Shown here piece by piece: positions 35,504 to 44,266 of a stretch of DNA of 64,000 nt (its first letter is position 1; every line of letters begins with the position of its first letter). Made by a program: the position numbers and the translations under genes. The notes under the pieces were generated by a model, which saw nothing but the letters and a program-made list of their open reading frames with translations, was not told the DNA's origin and ran no database searches. Origin of the DNA: an uncultured Vampirovibrio sp. (GTDB lineage: Bacteria; Cyanobacteriota; Vampirovibrionia; Gastranaerophilales; Gastranaerophilaceae); assembly GCA_910584405.1 (NCBI GenBank), contig CAJUAL010000005.1:92987-156986 (forward strand), in the 5' to 3' direction.

Positions 35504-37297
35504 TTAATGACAGGCGGGTTCTTGTCTATCAATTTTGCCGTTAAAATTGTTATCAATGCCGTCAGAACATGAGCCGATAGATTCGGGGCCTTCTGCTCGT
35601 GCGTTTTGTTTTAAGTATTTATTCGGTATCATTGTCCATAAATATAAGAAAAAGTCTTTGTGAGCTTTTGCAAGTTTGGCGTTTTTAATAATTACGGTAT
35701 TCTCATCGTTTTTATTTTCTCCGCTGTTTGAAAAGTTCATTGAACCGATGATTAAATACTCATCATCTATAATCATTGTTTTTGAATGAAGTTTACCTGC
35801 ATAGTTTTCGGTCTTTAAAAGTATTCCGTTCTGGCGCAGGATAGTGTGTTTTGAATTTCTGGTATTTGTACTGTTGGCATCAATTATTACACGAACATCT
35901 ACTCCGCGCTGTTTTGCCAATATCAATTCGTTTGCGATATCTTTATGTGTTATTAAAAACGCAGGGATATAAATATACTTTTTGGCATTATGTAAAATTT
36001 GTGTAATTCTTGAGGCGGTTTTGTCTTTTGGTGAAAAGTAAATTTCAACCTTGCTTGATTCGAGTATAAATTTATTTGGAAGGTTTAGTTTCTCTTTTTG
36101 TTTATGAAATTTGCCGTTAAGCATTTGTTCAAATTCTTTTGTGTAAAGTTGTGCAATTTCTTTAGAATTAATAATCACAACATCATTCACATCATACCCT
36201 GACAGACCTGTCGGCGAAATATTCATAGAACCTGTAAAAACCTTTTTATTATCAACGATTAAGAATTTGTTATGCATAATCATATTACTTGAGGTTTGGT
36301 TTGCGGTTTTATCTGATATATGACTTGATGCAAGATTTATTATTATGTCGTTATCTTTATAGTAATCTCTGTCTGGTGTAAAACATTTGTCGTAGACAAA
36401 GCGTATCTTTACTCCTCTGTTTTTCGCTTTTGTCAGAGCAAAAGTTATTGCAGGAATTTCCTGATATCCGTAGATTGCAATATCAAGTGTGTTTTGTGCG
36501 GAATTTATTGTATTAACAAGTTCTTTACAGACATTTGCCTGACATAAGTTGTTTGGTTTTAATTGTTTTGTAAAATCTGTGTACAAAATCTTTATATCCC
36601 CGTCAGCTAAAGCTAATGTCGGTTGTGGAATTTGAGGCAGTTTTACTATATCAATTCCTTTTTTGAGTTTAAATTTCTTAGGTGTTTGTTGATGACAGAA
36701 TTTGCATGGTTTTGCATTTTTAGGTAGTTGTTTTTGAGGAATAATAATTCTGTCATGTGCTGCATTTCCGTATGGGCAGTCAAGTGTATGATATTTATTT
36801 GAATGGTGGTTAAGTATTACAAGATGAAGCTTTCTTGCGTTTTCCAGATTCTTTCTAAACTTATCAGCATTTGCGGGTTTGTTGTTTTCCAGCCCGAAGC
36901 CGCTGTTATTTATAAGATTCTTATAATCTATGCCGTTTATTTTTATTGTTCCGTAGTCACATTCGTGCGTAACTTTTCCTGATAAGTTTAAGGTAATCTT
37001 TTGGTTTTGAAGAGTCTTTTGTGCGTATTCCTGAGCAAGGTAGCCAAGACTTATCATATCGGTTTTACTTAGTGAAAGCTCTTTTGAATACTTGTTGAAA
37101 AATTCTTCTGAAGGTTCTAAGGAAAATGCTTCGACATTTTCAATGCAGATTGTTTCATTGCCGTCTTTTGTGTCTATTTTAATTTTATCGGGTGTTATTA
37201 CATCCAAAATCGTTTTGGATTTCCCGTTTATTGATATAAATACACAGAAAACTATAAATAATATTATTAAAAACAGTGAAGTTATATGTTTTTTCAT
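35504..37297 (-). CDS. secreted phospholipase D-family protein with C-terminal metal-binding-type motif
   Basis: A 597-residue protein. It has an N-terminal signal anchor (residues 5-25) and an extracytoplasmic region with a possible nuclease-like OB segment (DYGTIKINGIDYKNLI). A Cys pattern (TLDCPYGN, PCKFC) follows. Two PLD catalytic repeats are present, both with HxKx4D: MHNKFLIVDNKKVFTGSMN and LHSKTMIIDDEYLIIGSMN. The C-terminus CSDGIDNNFNGKIDRQEPAC matches the C-DGID-N-DGKID-C pattern of MopE-like putative Ca/metal-binding motifs. Two HKD motifs make a complete active site, so it may be a phospholipase or an extracellular nuclease. The start overlaps the previous stop as TAATG, implying coupling with the YdjC gene. 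Confidence 0.85.
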   Translation of the reverse strand: MKKHITSLFLIILFIVFCVFISINGKSKTILDVITPDKIKIDTKDGNETICIENVEAFSLEPSEEFFNKYSKELSLSKTDMISLGYLAQEYAQKTLQNQKITLNLSGKVTHECDYGTIKINGIDYKNLINNSGFGLENNKPANADKFRKNLENARKLHLVILNHHSNKYHTLDCPYGNAAHDRIIIPQKQLPKNAKPCKFCHQQTPKKFKLKKGIDIVKLPQIPQPTLALADGDIKILYTDFTKQLKPNNLCQANVCKELVNTINSAQNTLDIAIYGYQEIPAITFALTKAKNRGVKIRFVYDKCFTPDRDYYKDNDIIINLASSHISDKTANQTSSNMIMHNKFLIVDNKKVFTGSMNISPTGLSGYDVNDVVIINSKEIAQLYTKEFEQMLNGKFHKQKEKLNLPNKFILESSKVEIYFSPKDKTASRITQILHNAKKYIYIPAFLITHKDIANELILAKQRGVDVRVIIDANSTNTRNSKHTILRQNGILLKTENYAGKLHSKTMIIDDEYLIIGSMNFSNSGENKNDENTVIIKNAKLAKAHKDFFLYLWTMIPNKYLKQNARAEGPESIGSCSDGIDNNFNGKIDRQEPACH

Positions 37298-38139
37298 TAT
37301 CCCAAATTTTTGTAGTTTGTAATTTCAAACCCAAGACGGTTTATTGTATCTTGAAGAGTTTTGTTTTGAGTAATCCCAAATTCTTTTGTATGCGAGTCTT
37401 TTGTTGAATTATCATATTTGCAAGGGTGAATCAGTGCTTCTGCGATACATTCTTCTTCAAGTGTTTTAAGTCCGTATTCAATCGCATCAGAATCCATCAT
37501 ACCTGTGTATCCGACTCCGATTATAAAATCGTTTGTTTTTAGTTGATATTTATCAATGGTTTTTCGGTTAATCTTTGTGAAATATTGTAATAATGCAATT
37601 TTAACAAGATTAATCGGATAACTCAGATTAAGATGTTTTGCAAGTTTTGGTATAAAGTATAATTCTTCAAATTGTGTTCTGACGTATTTTATTCCGTATT
37701 CTTTAGCAAGCTTACAGGTGATTTCAAAAATCTCAGGAATTGCATGAGTATGGACATGAGAATCTAAATGGTCAACTTGTACGGCATTTATTACCTTTTC
37801 TGTTTGTGCTCTAAATTCTGCTTCAATTTGAGAAAGAAGCTCTTTATTTTTGCGGTTTAAAAGTAAATAACCGTAGCCTTTATTAAAGTTGCCGTTTTCA
37901 TCTGTTAAAAGATTGCAGTCAGTTAAAGATTTACCTTCCATAATATTTAAGTGTACCGCAATTCCAAGATTCGGACAGTCGGGGATAACATCATGCACAG
38001 CACTGTCAAAAGCTTCTCCGTTAGCGCATAAACTAGCACTTGTTAAAAATCCGTTTACATAACCTTCCAAAACCGCTTGATTGTGATACTTGCTTAGTCC
38101 GAAATCGTCGGCATTTAAGATGAATTTTTTATTTATCAT
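37297..38139 (-). CDS. YdjC/ChbG-family carbohydrate deacetylase
   Basis: A 280-residue protein with the family's metal-site motifs: LNADDFGLS at the start, GIAVHLNIMEG and VDHLDSHVHTHAIPE. Members remove acetyl groups from N-acetylated sugars or sugar-lipids; the HpnK branch sits in hopanoid loci. AAGGATATGTAA precedes the ATG. Divergently transcribed from an ArnC/GtrB-like transferase 59 bp away, which suggests a shared lipid-linked sugar pathway. Translationally coupled to the PLD gene downstream. Confidence 0.87.
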   Translation of the reverse strand: MINKKFILNADDFGLSKYHNQAVLEGYVNGFLTSASLCANGEAFDSAVHDVIPDCPNLGIAVHLNIMEGKSLTDCNLLTDENGNFNKGYGYLLLNRKNKELLSQIEAEFRAQTEKVINAVQVDHLDSHVHTHAIPEIFEITCKLAKEYGIKYVRTQFEELYFIPKLAKHLNLSYPINLVKIALLQYFTKINRKTIDKYQLKTNDFIIGVGYTGMMDSDAIEYGLKTLEEECIAEALIHPCKYDNSTKDSHTKEFGITQNKTLQDTINRLGFEITNYKNLG

Positions 38140-38198
38140 TTACATATCCTTGCATAATTCCTTTAAAATAATATAATTATAGAAGAAAGAGGGATTAA

Positions 38199-39155
38199 AT
38201 GCAAACACCGAGATTAGCTGTAATTATACCGTGTTATAACGAAGAATTATGTATTGAAACAACTGTAAGAAGACTTTTAGAAGTTTTGCAAATGCTGTTT
38301 GATAAGAATAAAATAGCATCTGACAGTTATTTGTATTTGGTAGATGACGGTTCTGCCGATTCGACTTGGGAAATTATTGAGAGATTGCATTCTGCTAATC
38401 CTGAGCATGTGAAAGCTATGAAGTTTGTTAGAAATTATGGGAACCAAAAAGCTTTAACTGCCGGTTTAGAAGGTGTTAATAATCTTGGCTGTGATTGCTG
38501 TATTTCGATTGATGCGGATTTACAGCAAGATGAAAATTCTATTGAAGATTTTGTTGATGCGTTTATGGACGGAAATGATGTAGTTTTAGGTGTTCGCAAT
38601 GACAGAAAAGGAGATTCTTTCTTTAAAAAGACGACTGCTGTTTTATTTTATAAGGTTATGAATCTTCTTGGTGCAAAAATTCCTATGAACCATTCAGATT
38701 ACAGGCTTGTGAGTAAAAGAGCGCTTGATATTATGAAATTGTATCCGGAAAAAGCTCTGTTTTTACGAGGATTTTTCCATGAAGTCGGTCTAAAAACAAA
38801 GATTGTTAAGTTTAATGTAAAACCTCGTATGGCGGGTGAATCTAAATTTAATTTTATGTCATTGATGACGTTAGCTTTGAATGGTATAACTTCATTCAGT
38901 GTTGTTCCGTTGAGAATTATTGCAGTACTTGGATTTATTATGTTTATCGGCTCAATTTTAGTTGGTTTGGAAACAATTTTTGAAAAAGTATTTTTTAATG
39001 ATTCACCAAACGGGTATGCAACAGCTATCATTATGCTATCATTTTTTGGCGGATTGCAGTTATTCTGTCTTGGGGTAATCGGTGAATATGTGGGACAGGT
39101 TTATCGCGAGGTTAAGGCTCGCCCAAGATATATTGCAGAAAAGGAATTAAAATAG
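38199..39155 (+). CDS. family 2 glycosyltransferase, ArnC/GtrB/DPM1 type
   Basis: A 318-residue transferase of the polyprenyl-phosphate sugar synthase kind. The GT-A domain has IIPCYNEELCIETTV, LVDDGSADSTW and the metal-binding region IDADLQQDEN. Two C-terminal membrane helices (about residues 235-260 and 275-300) surround GYATAIIMLSFFGGLQLFCLG. Such enzymes move a sugar from a nucleotide onto undecaprenyl phosphate for later transfer on the outer face. AGAGGG precedes the ATG. The exact sugar is unknown. Confidence 0.87.
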   Translation: MQTPRLAVIIPCYNEELCIETTVRRLLEVLQMLFDKNKIASDSYLYLVDDGSADSTWEIIERLHSANPEHVKAMKFVRNYGNQKALTAGLEGVNNLGCDCCISIDADLQQDENSIEDFVDAFMDGNDVVLGVRNDRKGDSFFKKTTAVLFYKVMNLLGAKIPMNHSDYRLVSKRALDIMKLYPEKALFLRGFFHEVGLKTKIVKFNVKPRMAGESKFNFMSLMTLALNGITSFSVVPLRIIAVLGFIMFIGSILVGLETIFEKVFFNDSPNGYATAIIMLSFFGGLQLFCLGVIGEYVGQVYREVKARPRYIAEKELK

Positions 39156-39183
39156 AAAAAAGCTGTAATAAAAAAAATATTTA

Positions 39184-39192
39184 TGTTATATT
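39184..39192 (+). promoter_or_regulatory. extended -10 promoter of the SRP RNA
   Basis: TGT-TATATT ends at 39192, placing the transcription start near 39199-39201. This matches the 5' end of the closing helix of the RNA. Confidence 0.6.
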
Positions 39193-39200
39193 AAACTTAA

Positions 39201-39460
39201 GTCGTGCTCCACGGGGTGTTGCGAACTCTCGACCCGAAGCGAATGCGGGGTGCAGAGCCTGTTGTGAGGGGTCTATGAGCACGTTGAAGTTTAATACGAT
39301 TGTTGATAGTAACAGTTGTGATGGCGTAAACTTTCGAACCGTGTCAGGGGGGAAACTCAGCAGCACTAAGATTGATTTTACGGGTGTTGTTTCTGTTAAA
39401 GGAGAAAGTATTAAAGGACAGCGGGTTTGTATATTTCGATAGACAGAGGCACGACTTTTT
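39201..39460 (+). ncRNA. ffs: signal recognition particle RNA, large bacterial form
   Basis: A roughly 260-base structured RNA. The ends pair as GTCGTGC (39201) with GCACGAC (39449-39455) and a T run follows as terminator. The conserved domain IV lies at about 39336-39372: GAACCGTGTCAGG, a GAAA tetraloop, then CAGCAGCACTAAG, corresponding to the TCAGG / AGCAGC asymmetric loop bound by Ffh. The long 5' part, with GGGGTG and paired flanks, fits an Alu-type domain like that of Gram-positive scRNA rather than the short 4.5S form. The tetraloop is GAAA where GGAA is the common form. No long protein frame fits this segment. Confidence 0.9.
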
Positions 39461-39562
39461 TATGCAAAAAATCTCTAACATCCGTATTGGGTAATGATTT
39501 CCCGTTTAAAGAAAACGAAAATAAATAGCTCCTGTTTATCAGCCGATTTCCTAATGAAATAA

Positions 39563-39596
39563 TCCTTTCAAGGTTTATCCTTTATCGTGAAAGGAG
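39563..39596 (+). promoter_or_regulatory. hairpins that could sequester the desulfoferrodoxin ribosome site
   Basis: TCCTTTCA (39563-39570) can pair with TGAAAGGA (39588-39595), and a second TCCTTT (39578-39583) can pair with AAAGGA (39590-39595). Both would mask the AAAGGAG ribosome site (39590-39596) of the gene starting at 39605. Two competing partners for one site suggest translational control, but this is untested. Confidence 0.4.
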
Positions 39597-39604
39597 ATTT
39601 TGTA

Positions 39605-40000
39605 ATGACCGAACGTTTAGATTTATATAAATGTAATGTTTGCGGAAATCTTGTAGAAGTTATTCTTGATGGTGTCGGCGAACTTGTTTGCTGCGGAGAG
39701 CCTATGGAATTTTTAGAAGCAAGAACACAGGATTCTGAGTACGGTGAAAAACATGTGCCCGTATTTTCTTCAACTGATGATAAGGGAGAAGAAGTTCGCG
39801 TGGGTGCCGAGTTACATCCTATGACAAATGAACATTATATTCAATTTGTTGAAACTATTGCGAAGGATAAAAAACGTGTTGAATTAGAATATTTTTACCC
39901 GTCAGATGAACCGATAATGCTTATCAAAGATAAGTTAGGTTTAGAAAAAGCCCGCGCTTTCTGCAACATCCATGGCTTATGGGAAGGTGAACAGGACTAG
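39605..40000 (+). CDS. desulfoferrodoxin (two-iron superoxide reductase)
   Basis: Reduces superoxide to hydrogen peroxide without making oxygen, a hallmark of anaerobes. The 131 residues include an N-terminal desulforedoxin-type iron site (CNVCG and CCGEP) and the catalytic centre with EKHVPVF, HPMTNEHYIQ and CNIHGLW (His4Cys iron). Both centres are complete. The start at 39605 follows AAAGGAG; the longer frame from GTG 39587 begins inside that ribosome site. Ferritin follows 23 bases later, forming an oxidative-stress and iron-handling pair. Confidence 0.93.
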   Translation: MTERLDLYKCNVCGNLVEVILDGVGELVCCGEPMEFLEARTQDSEYGEKHVPVFSSTDDKGEEVRVGAELHPMTNEHYIQFVETIAKDKKRVELEYFYPSDEPIMLIKDKLGLEKARAFCNIHGLWEGEQD

Positions 40001-40023
40001 TGATAAATTTAAAAGGAGGAATA

Positions 40024-40530
40024 ATGATTAGTGATAAAATCAGAGATATACTTAATGAACAGATTAACAAGGAATTTTATTCTGCGTATTTATATTTGTC
40101 AATGTCTGCTTATTTTTCTGAAATTGGTTTATACGGCTTTTCTAACTGGGCTAAAGTACAATCTAAAGAAGAAATTGACCATGGAATGATTTTGTTTGAG
40201 TATGTTTTAGGCAGAAATTCTCAAATCCATCTTGCGCAGATTGCTATGCCAAATTTTGACATGAATAGTCCTTTAGAAGTTTTTGAACAGATTTATACTC
40301 ATGAACGTTCAATAACTTCGGCTATAGACTGTGTTGCCAACATGTCGGAAGGTGAGTGTGATTTATCTACCAGAAACTTTATCGATTGGTATTTAAAAGA
40401 ACAGATTGAGGAAGAAGCTTCAGTATCAAGAATTATTGCGAAATTGAAAGCTTTTGGTGCCGAAAAATCTGCTCTGTATTTGATAGATCGAGAATTATCG
40501 ACAAGGGAATATTCACCTTTGGATTATTAA
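40024..40530 (+). CDS. ferritin
   Basis: A 168-residue bacterial non-haem ferritin that oxidises and stores iron. The four-helix bundle carries ferroxidase-site residues in NKEFYSAYLYLSMSAYF, KEEIDHGMI and LKEQIEEEASV. AAAGGAGGAATA gives a strong ribosome site, and the ATG at 40024 is preferred over the earlier in-frame start at 40000. Co-transcription with desulfoferrodoxin is likely, coupling superoxide removal with iron sequestration. Confidence 0.92.
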   Translation: MISDKIRDILNEQINKEFYSAYLYLSMSAYFSEIGLYGFSNWAKVQSKEEIDHGMILFEYVLGRNSQIHLAQIAMPNFDMNSPLEVFEQIYTHERSITSAIDCVANMSEGECDLSTRNFIDWYLKEQIEEEASVSRIIAKLKAFGAEKSALYLIDRELSTREYSPLDY

Positions 40531-40597
40531 AATATAAGAAATATTGCGGTTTTGTAAACAATTTGTTTCTTTTATAAAAATAATTTATCATATTAGT

Positions 40598-42178
40598 ATG
40601 AATTTAGGGAAAATATTATACGTTGATGATGATAAATTATTAACCTCGACTTTTTCTACGTTAATGAAAGTTGAGGGATTTGAAGATGTGGTTATTTACA
40701 ACAACCCCTTAGAAGCTGTGGAATATCTTAAAACAGAAGCTCCCGACTTAATTATTTCAGATTTTTTGATGCCTGAAATGAACGGTCTGGAGTTTTTGCG
40801 TGAAGCTAAAAAACTTTACCCGGAAACAAGTATGATTTTGTTAACGGCTTATGCCGATAAAGAAAATGCTATTAAGACTATTAATGAAATCGGGGTTTAT
40901 AAGTATATAGAAAAACCATGGGATAATGATGACTTGATTATGAATATCAAAAACGGTATTGAAAGAAGTCATTTACTAGCTTCATTAAGAGAAAAAATTG
41001 CTCAGTTAGAGGAAGCAAAAGCTCAGTTAACCGTTTATTCCGAGAATTTGGAAACTCTTGTTGCCGAAAGAACTAAAGAATTATCTCTTGCTAATTTAAA
41101 GTTGTTCGGTATAATCAATTACTGTGCTGACGGAATCATTATAATTGATGCTAAGGGTAATATCGAACAGGTTAACCCTGCTTGTGAAAATATGATGGGG
41201 CTTTCATCTGACGCTATTTGCAAGATGAAAATACAAGAAGTTGCTTATACCGATAATCCTGAGTATAATCATGTTTCAAAATCTTCCGTGAAAAATACTA
41301 TTTTAGGGTTGTCTTGCGATAATTCAGAGTTTTTACTTAGGGATTTGTACATCAGAAATGCTATTAATGGTGAATCTATTCCTGTAGAGATTAATTTTGC
41401 ATCTTTGACAAATGAATATTCGGATGAAGAAAAATTCGTCGGGGTTATCCGTAATTTCAGTGTTCAAAAAGAAACAGAACGTTTGAGAGATGATTTTATT
41501 GCAACTTTGACTCATGATTTGCGTACACCTCTGCTTGCTGCAATTCAGACTTTAAAATTCTTCCTTGACGGTTCTTTGGGTGAATTAAAAGACCAGCAAA
41601 AAGTTTTATTATCTACAATGCTTCAAAGTAACGAGGATTTGTTGGGTTTAGTTAATGCGTTACTTGAAGTTTACAGGTTTGAAAGCGGAAAACTTTCACT
41701 TTGCAAAACCGTATTTAATATAAAAGACCTGGTAACTCAATGCTATAACGAATTAGAACCGATTTCCAAGAAGAAAAACATTGAATTTAATCTTCATTGT
41801 GAAGTTGATGATGAATTATTAATTGATGCTGATAGAGCAGAAATTAAACGTGTAATTACAAATCTTTGCGGTAACGCTTTGAATTATACTAACAAAGGCG
41901 GAGTTATTGATGTTTATGTTAAAGCTCAGTGCGGAGATTTAATATTCTCAGTAACTGATAATGGTAACGGTATTCCGAAAGAAGATATTCCGCATTTATT
42001 TATGAGATTTTCTCAGGGAACAAGTAAAAAACGCTCAACAGGAACAGGTTTGGGCTTGTATTTGTCACGCCAGATTATAGAAGCGCACGGCGGTAAAATT
42101 TGGGTAGAAAGTAAAGTTAATAAAGGCAGCGAGTTTTCGTTTCTGTTAACCAATGTTGCTGCAAAATCAAGAGTTTAA
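40598..42178 (+). CDS. receiver-PAS-histidine kinase hybrid
   Basis: A 526-residue cytoplasmic signalling protein. It has a receiver domain (residues 3-120, phospho-acceptor Asp55 in LIISDFLMPEMNG), a coiled linker, a PAS domain (about 170-285, IINYCADGIIIIDAKGNIEQ), a HisKA dimerisation domain with H-box TLTHDLRTPLLAAIQ, and an ATPase domain with N-box NLCGNALNY, DNGNGIP and GTGLGLYLSRQIIEAHGG. There is no membrane segment, so its input is intracellular or comes through another kinase. The start at 40598 has no ribosome site; TATCAT lies six bases upstream, with TTGTTT 17 bases before that. It forms an operon with the LuxR-type regulator and a secreted protein. Confidence 0.88.
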   Translation: MNLGKILYVDDDKLLTSTFSTLMKVEGFEDVVIYNNPLEAVEYLKTEAPDLIISDFLMPEMNGLEFLREAKKLYPETSMILLTAYADKENAIKTINEIGVYKYIEKPWDNDDLIMNIKNGIERSHLLASLREKIAQLEEAKAQLTVYSENLETLVAERTKELSLANLKLFGIINYCADGIIIIDAKGNIEQVNPACENMMGLSSDAICKMKIQEVAYTDNPEYNHVSKSSVKNTILGLSCDNSEFLLRDLYIRNAINGESIPVEINFASLTNEYSDEEKFVGVIRNFSVQKETERLRDDFIATLTHDLRTPLLAAIQTLKFFLDGSLGELKDQQKVLLSTMLQSNEDLLGLVNALLEVYRFESGKLSLCKTVFNIKDLVTQCYNELEPISKKKNIEFNLHCEVDDELLIDADRAEIKRVITNLCGNALNYTNKGGVIDVYVKAQCGDLIFSVTDNGNGIPKEDIPHLFMRFSQGTSKKRSTGTGLGLYLSRQIIEAHGGKIWVESKVNKGSEFSFLLTNVAAKSRV

Positions 42179-42188
42179 AGGTGAAAAT

Positions 42189-42863
42189 ATGTCGAAAAAT
42201 ATTAAAGTAACAATAATTGAAGATCATGATATGACAAGAATGGGGTTATCGTTTGCGTTGTCTAATAACGAATCTATAGAGGTTTTGGGAACATCTGCCG
42301 ACGGAATGGAAGGTGTTGAGCAGGCACTTGAGCTTAATCCTGATTTAGTTATTATGGATATCGGTCTTCCTACTATTGATGGGATTGAAGCTACTCGTAA
42401 GATAAAAAATTCAAAACCTGAGATAAAAGTTTTAATGAACACTTCACGTGATAATGAAAATGACATATTAGATTCCTTTGCCGCAGGAGCTGACGGTTAT
42501 ATTACAAAGGGTGCTACATCTGAACAGACAATTTCGGCAATTAAGGCTGTAAGCGAAGGTGTAGGCTGGCTTGACCCTGCAATTGCAAGAGTTGTATTAT
42601 CAAATATAAGAAAAAACAGCCAAACTGATTCAAAATCAGGCGGAATTAACTATCAAAAAGGTAAGAATCTTTACGGTTTAACTGAACGTGAAATGGAAGT
42701 TCTGGCGCTTTTGGTTGAAGGTTTGAAAAATCCTCAAATCTCTAAAAAACTTGTAATTACAATTGCAACAACAAAAACTCATGTTCATAATATTTTGCAA
42801 AAACTTTATGTAAAAACCCGTTCAAAAGCTGTTGCAACAGCTATGAAAGACGGCTTGGTATGA
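42189..42863 (+). CDS. NarL/LuxR-family response regulator
   Basis: A 224-residue response regulator with a receiver domain (acid pocket Glu11/Asp12, Asp57 in LVIMDIGLPTIDG) and a C-terminal LuxR-type helix-turn-helix (YGLTEREMEVLALLVEG, IATTKTHVHNILQKL). AAAGGTG precedes the ATG at 42189. The upstream kinase is the natural partner. Its stop overlaps the next start as ATGA at 42860. The target genes are unknown. Confidence 0.92.
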   Translation: MSKNIKVTIIEDHDMTRMGLSFALSNNESIEVLGTSADGMEGVEQALELNPDLVIMDIGLPTIDGIEATRKIKNSKPEIKVLMNTSRDNENDILDSFAAGADGYITKGATSEQTISAIKAVSEGVGWLDPAIARVVLSNIRKNSQTDSKSGGINYQKGKNLYGLTEREMEVLALLVEGLKNPQISKKLVITIATTKTHVHNILQKLYVKTRSKAVATAMKDGLV

Positions 42864-44266
42864 AGCTGCGCGCGACTGTATTAATAATGCTTTTTCTGGC
42901 TTCAAGGGCTTGTGCTTTTGAGCTGAATAATCCGTTTGCAAAAGATACACGCTCACGCGAATTAAAGTACCAGTTTGAAGTCTTGAAAGATGATGAAAAA
43001 GACAGAATGAACAAACGGCTTTTGGAGCTTAATCCGTCAGGGTATATGACTGTTGATGAGTATGAGGCTTTGTCTGAGTATAAAGATAAGTCTACAACAG
43101 AAATTGCAGTTCCTAAGGTTGGGACTCCTTCAGATTTTAAATATGTACCAAAACCGTTATATAGAATTGTAAAATACAATGATCCGCCGGGAAGTGTTGA
43201 GTTATCTTTAGGTAAACGTTTGTACGTTAATCGTCAGATTAATGCTCAGGGTATCGTTTCTCCTGATTATTCAATGCTTGTTTACCCTGCAATATATTAC
43301 TATACGGACAGTGCCTCAGTTGCTGCGGATATGTTTGTTATCCCGTTGAGTAAAGAAGGTACAAATCTGAATAAGATATTAACTGCAAATGTTGCAAAAC
43401 GTATTCCTGAGCCGATTTTATCAACAGATAAGGCGATAGATAATTATGCGGCATTTAGAACTCTTACGCCCGTAGATTTTAATCCTGACGGTACAAAACT
43501 TCTTATAAAACAAAAAATCGGAAGCCGTGAAGACGGTATCTGGCAGACACGAATTTATGTTTATGATTTTCAAAACAGAGTAAGTTATGATTTGGTAGAA
43601 GTTCGTGACGCTATTGTTTACTTTTGGGAAGAGTATATGAATTTGCGTCTTGAAGATAAGCGTTGGGATATATATCCTATAGGATTTGATAAAGATGATT
43701 CAGAAAGAATTATTGTTCAAGGATTTGCTTTTACCGGAGAAAAACCTGTATTTTTGGGTACTTGGAGTGTTGACTGGCAGGGAACTCAGTCAAGAATAAT
43801 GTCTTTTGATAAAAATGTTGATAAGCAGGTCAGTGTTAACGGATATAAAGTTGTTCAAGACGGTATTGAACAGTATCAGGATGTTATGCGTCAGGAAGAA
43901 ATTCTTAAAAAAGAATCAAAATATGTGCTGAAACAAAGAAAAGAAGAACGCAAACATGTAATAGACGAGATTAAGGATGATTATAAGTTCGCGGTTCGTA
44001 ATTTGTCCGATAATTACAAGGAAGAATACCGAGATTATAAAAAGCTTCGTTCATTAGCCGGTTCGACAGAAGATGAAGCTTTGCAAGAAGCGTATAAACA
44101 GTATTTGATTGACCAATATAATAAAGATCTTGATAAAAATAAAAAACAGATTGAAAAGAAGAAAAAAGAAATTGAAAAGTTAGATGCAAAAATTGATGAA
44201 TTGTACGGAAAATCAGGTGAAACCTCTACCTCTGAGTCTTCAGAATCTCAGACTCAGGCTGAATAA
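42860..44266 (+). CDS. secreted protein with propeller-like region and C-terminal coiled coil
   Basis: A 468-residue protein with a signal peptide (residues 1-19, cleavage near ACA/FELNN). The central region (about 90-330) has strand-rich repeats including a PD40/TolB-type unit (PVDFNPDGTKLLIKQKIG). The C-terminus is a charged coiled coil (KNKKQIEKKKKEIEKLDAKI), then a Ser/Thr/Glu/Gln tail. I cannot name a family. Its start overlaps the response regulator stop by four bases (ATGA), so it is translationally coupled to a two-component system whose kinase is soluble. It may be an output or an envelope partner of that system. The last 41 bases overlap the convergent GIY-YIG gene. Confidence 0.8.
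   Translation: MKLRATVLIMLFLASRACAFELNNPFAKDTRSRELKYQFEVLKDDEKDRMNKRLLELNPSGYMTVDEYEALSEYKDKSTTEIAVPKVGTPSDFKYVPKPLYRIVKYNDPPGSVELSLGKRLYVNRQINAQGIVSPDYSMLVYPAIYYYTDSASVAADMFVIPLSKEGTNLNKILTANVAKRIPEPILSTDKAIDNYAAFRTLTPVDFNPDGTKLLIKQKIGSREDGIWQTRIYVYDFQNRVSYDLVEVRDAIVYFWEEYMNLRLEDKRWDIYPIGFDKDDSERIIVQGFAFTGEKPVFLGTWSVDWQGTQSRIMSFDKNVDKQVSVNGYKVVQDGIEQYQDVMRQEEILKKESKYVLKQRKEERKHVIDEIKDDYKFAVRNLSDNYKEEYRDYKKLRSLAGSTEDEALQEAYKQYLIDQYNKDLDKNKKQIEKKKKEIEKLDAKIDELYGKSGETSTSESSESQTQAE

Noticed and set aside
35236..35544. 102-residue plus-strand frame after argS
   Set aside because: It starts inside argS in another frame and runs through the degenerate repeats. There is no ribosome site and the composition is unlike a protein.
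39181..39366. 61-residue minus-strand open frame
   Set aside because: It lies across the SRP RNA, whose conserved domain IV and closing helix explain the sequence.
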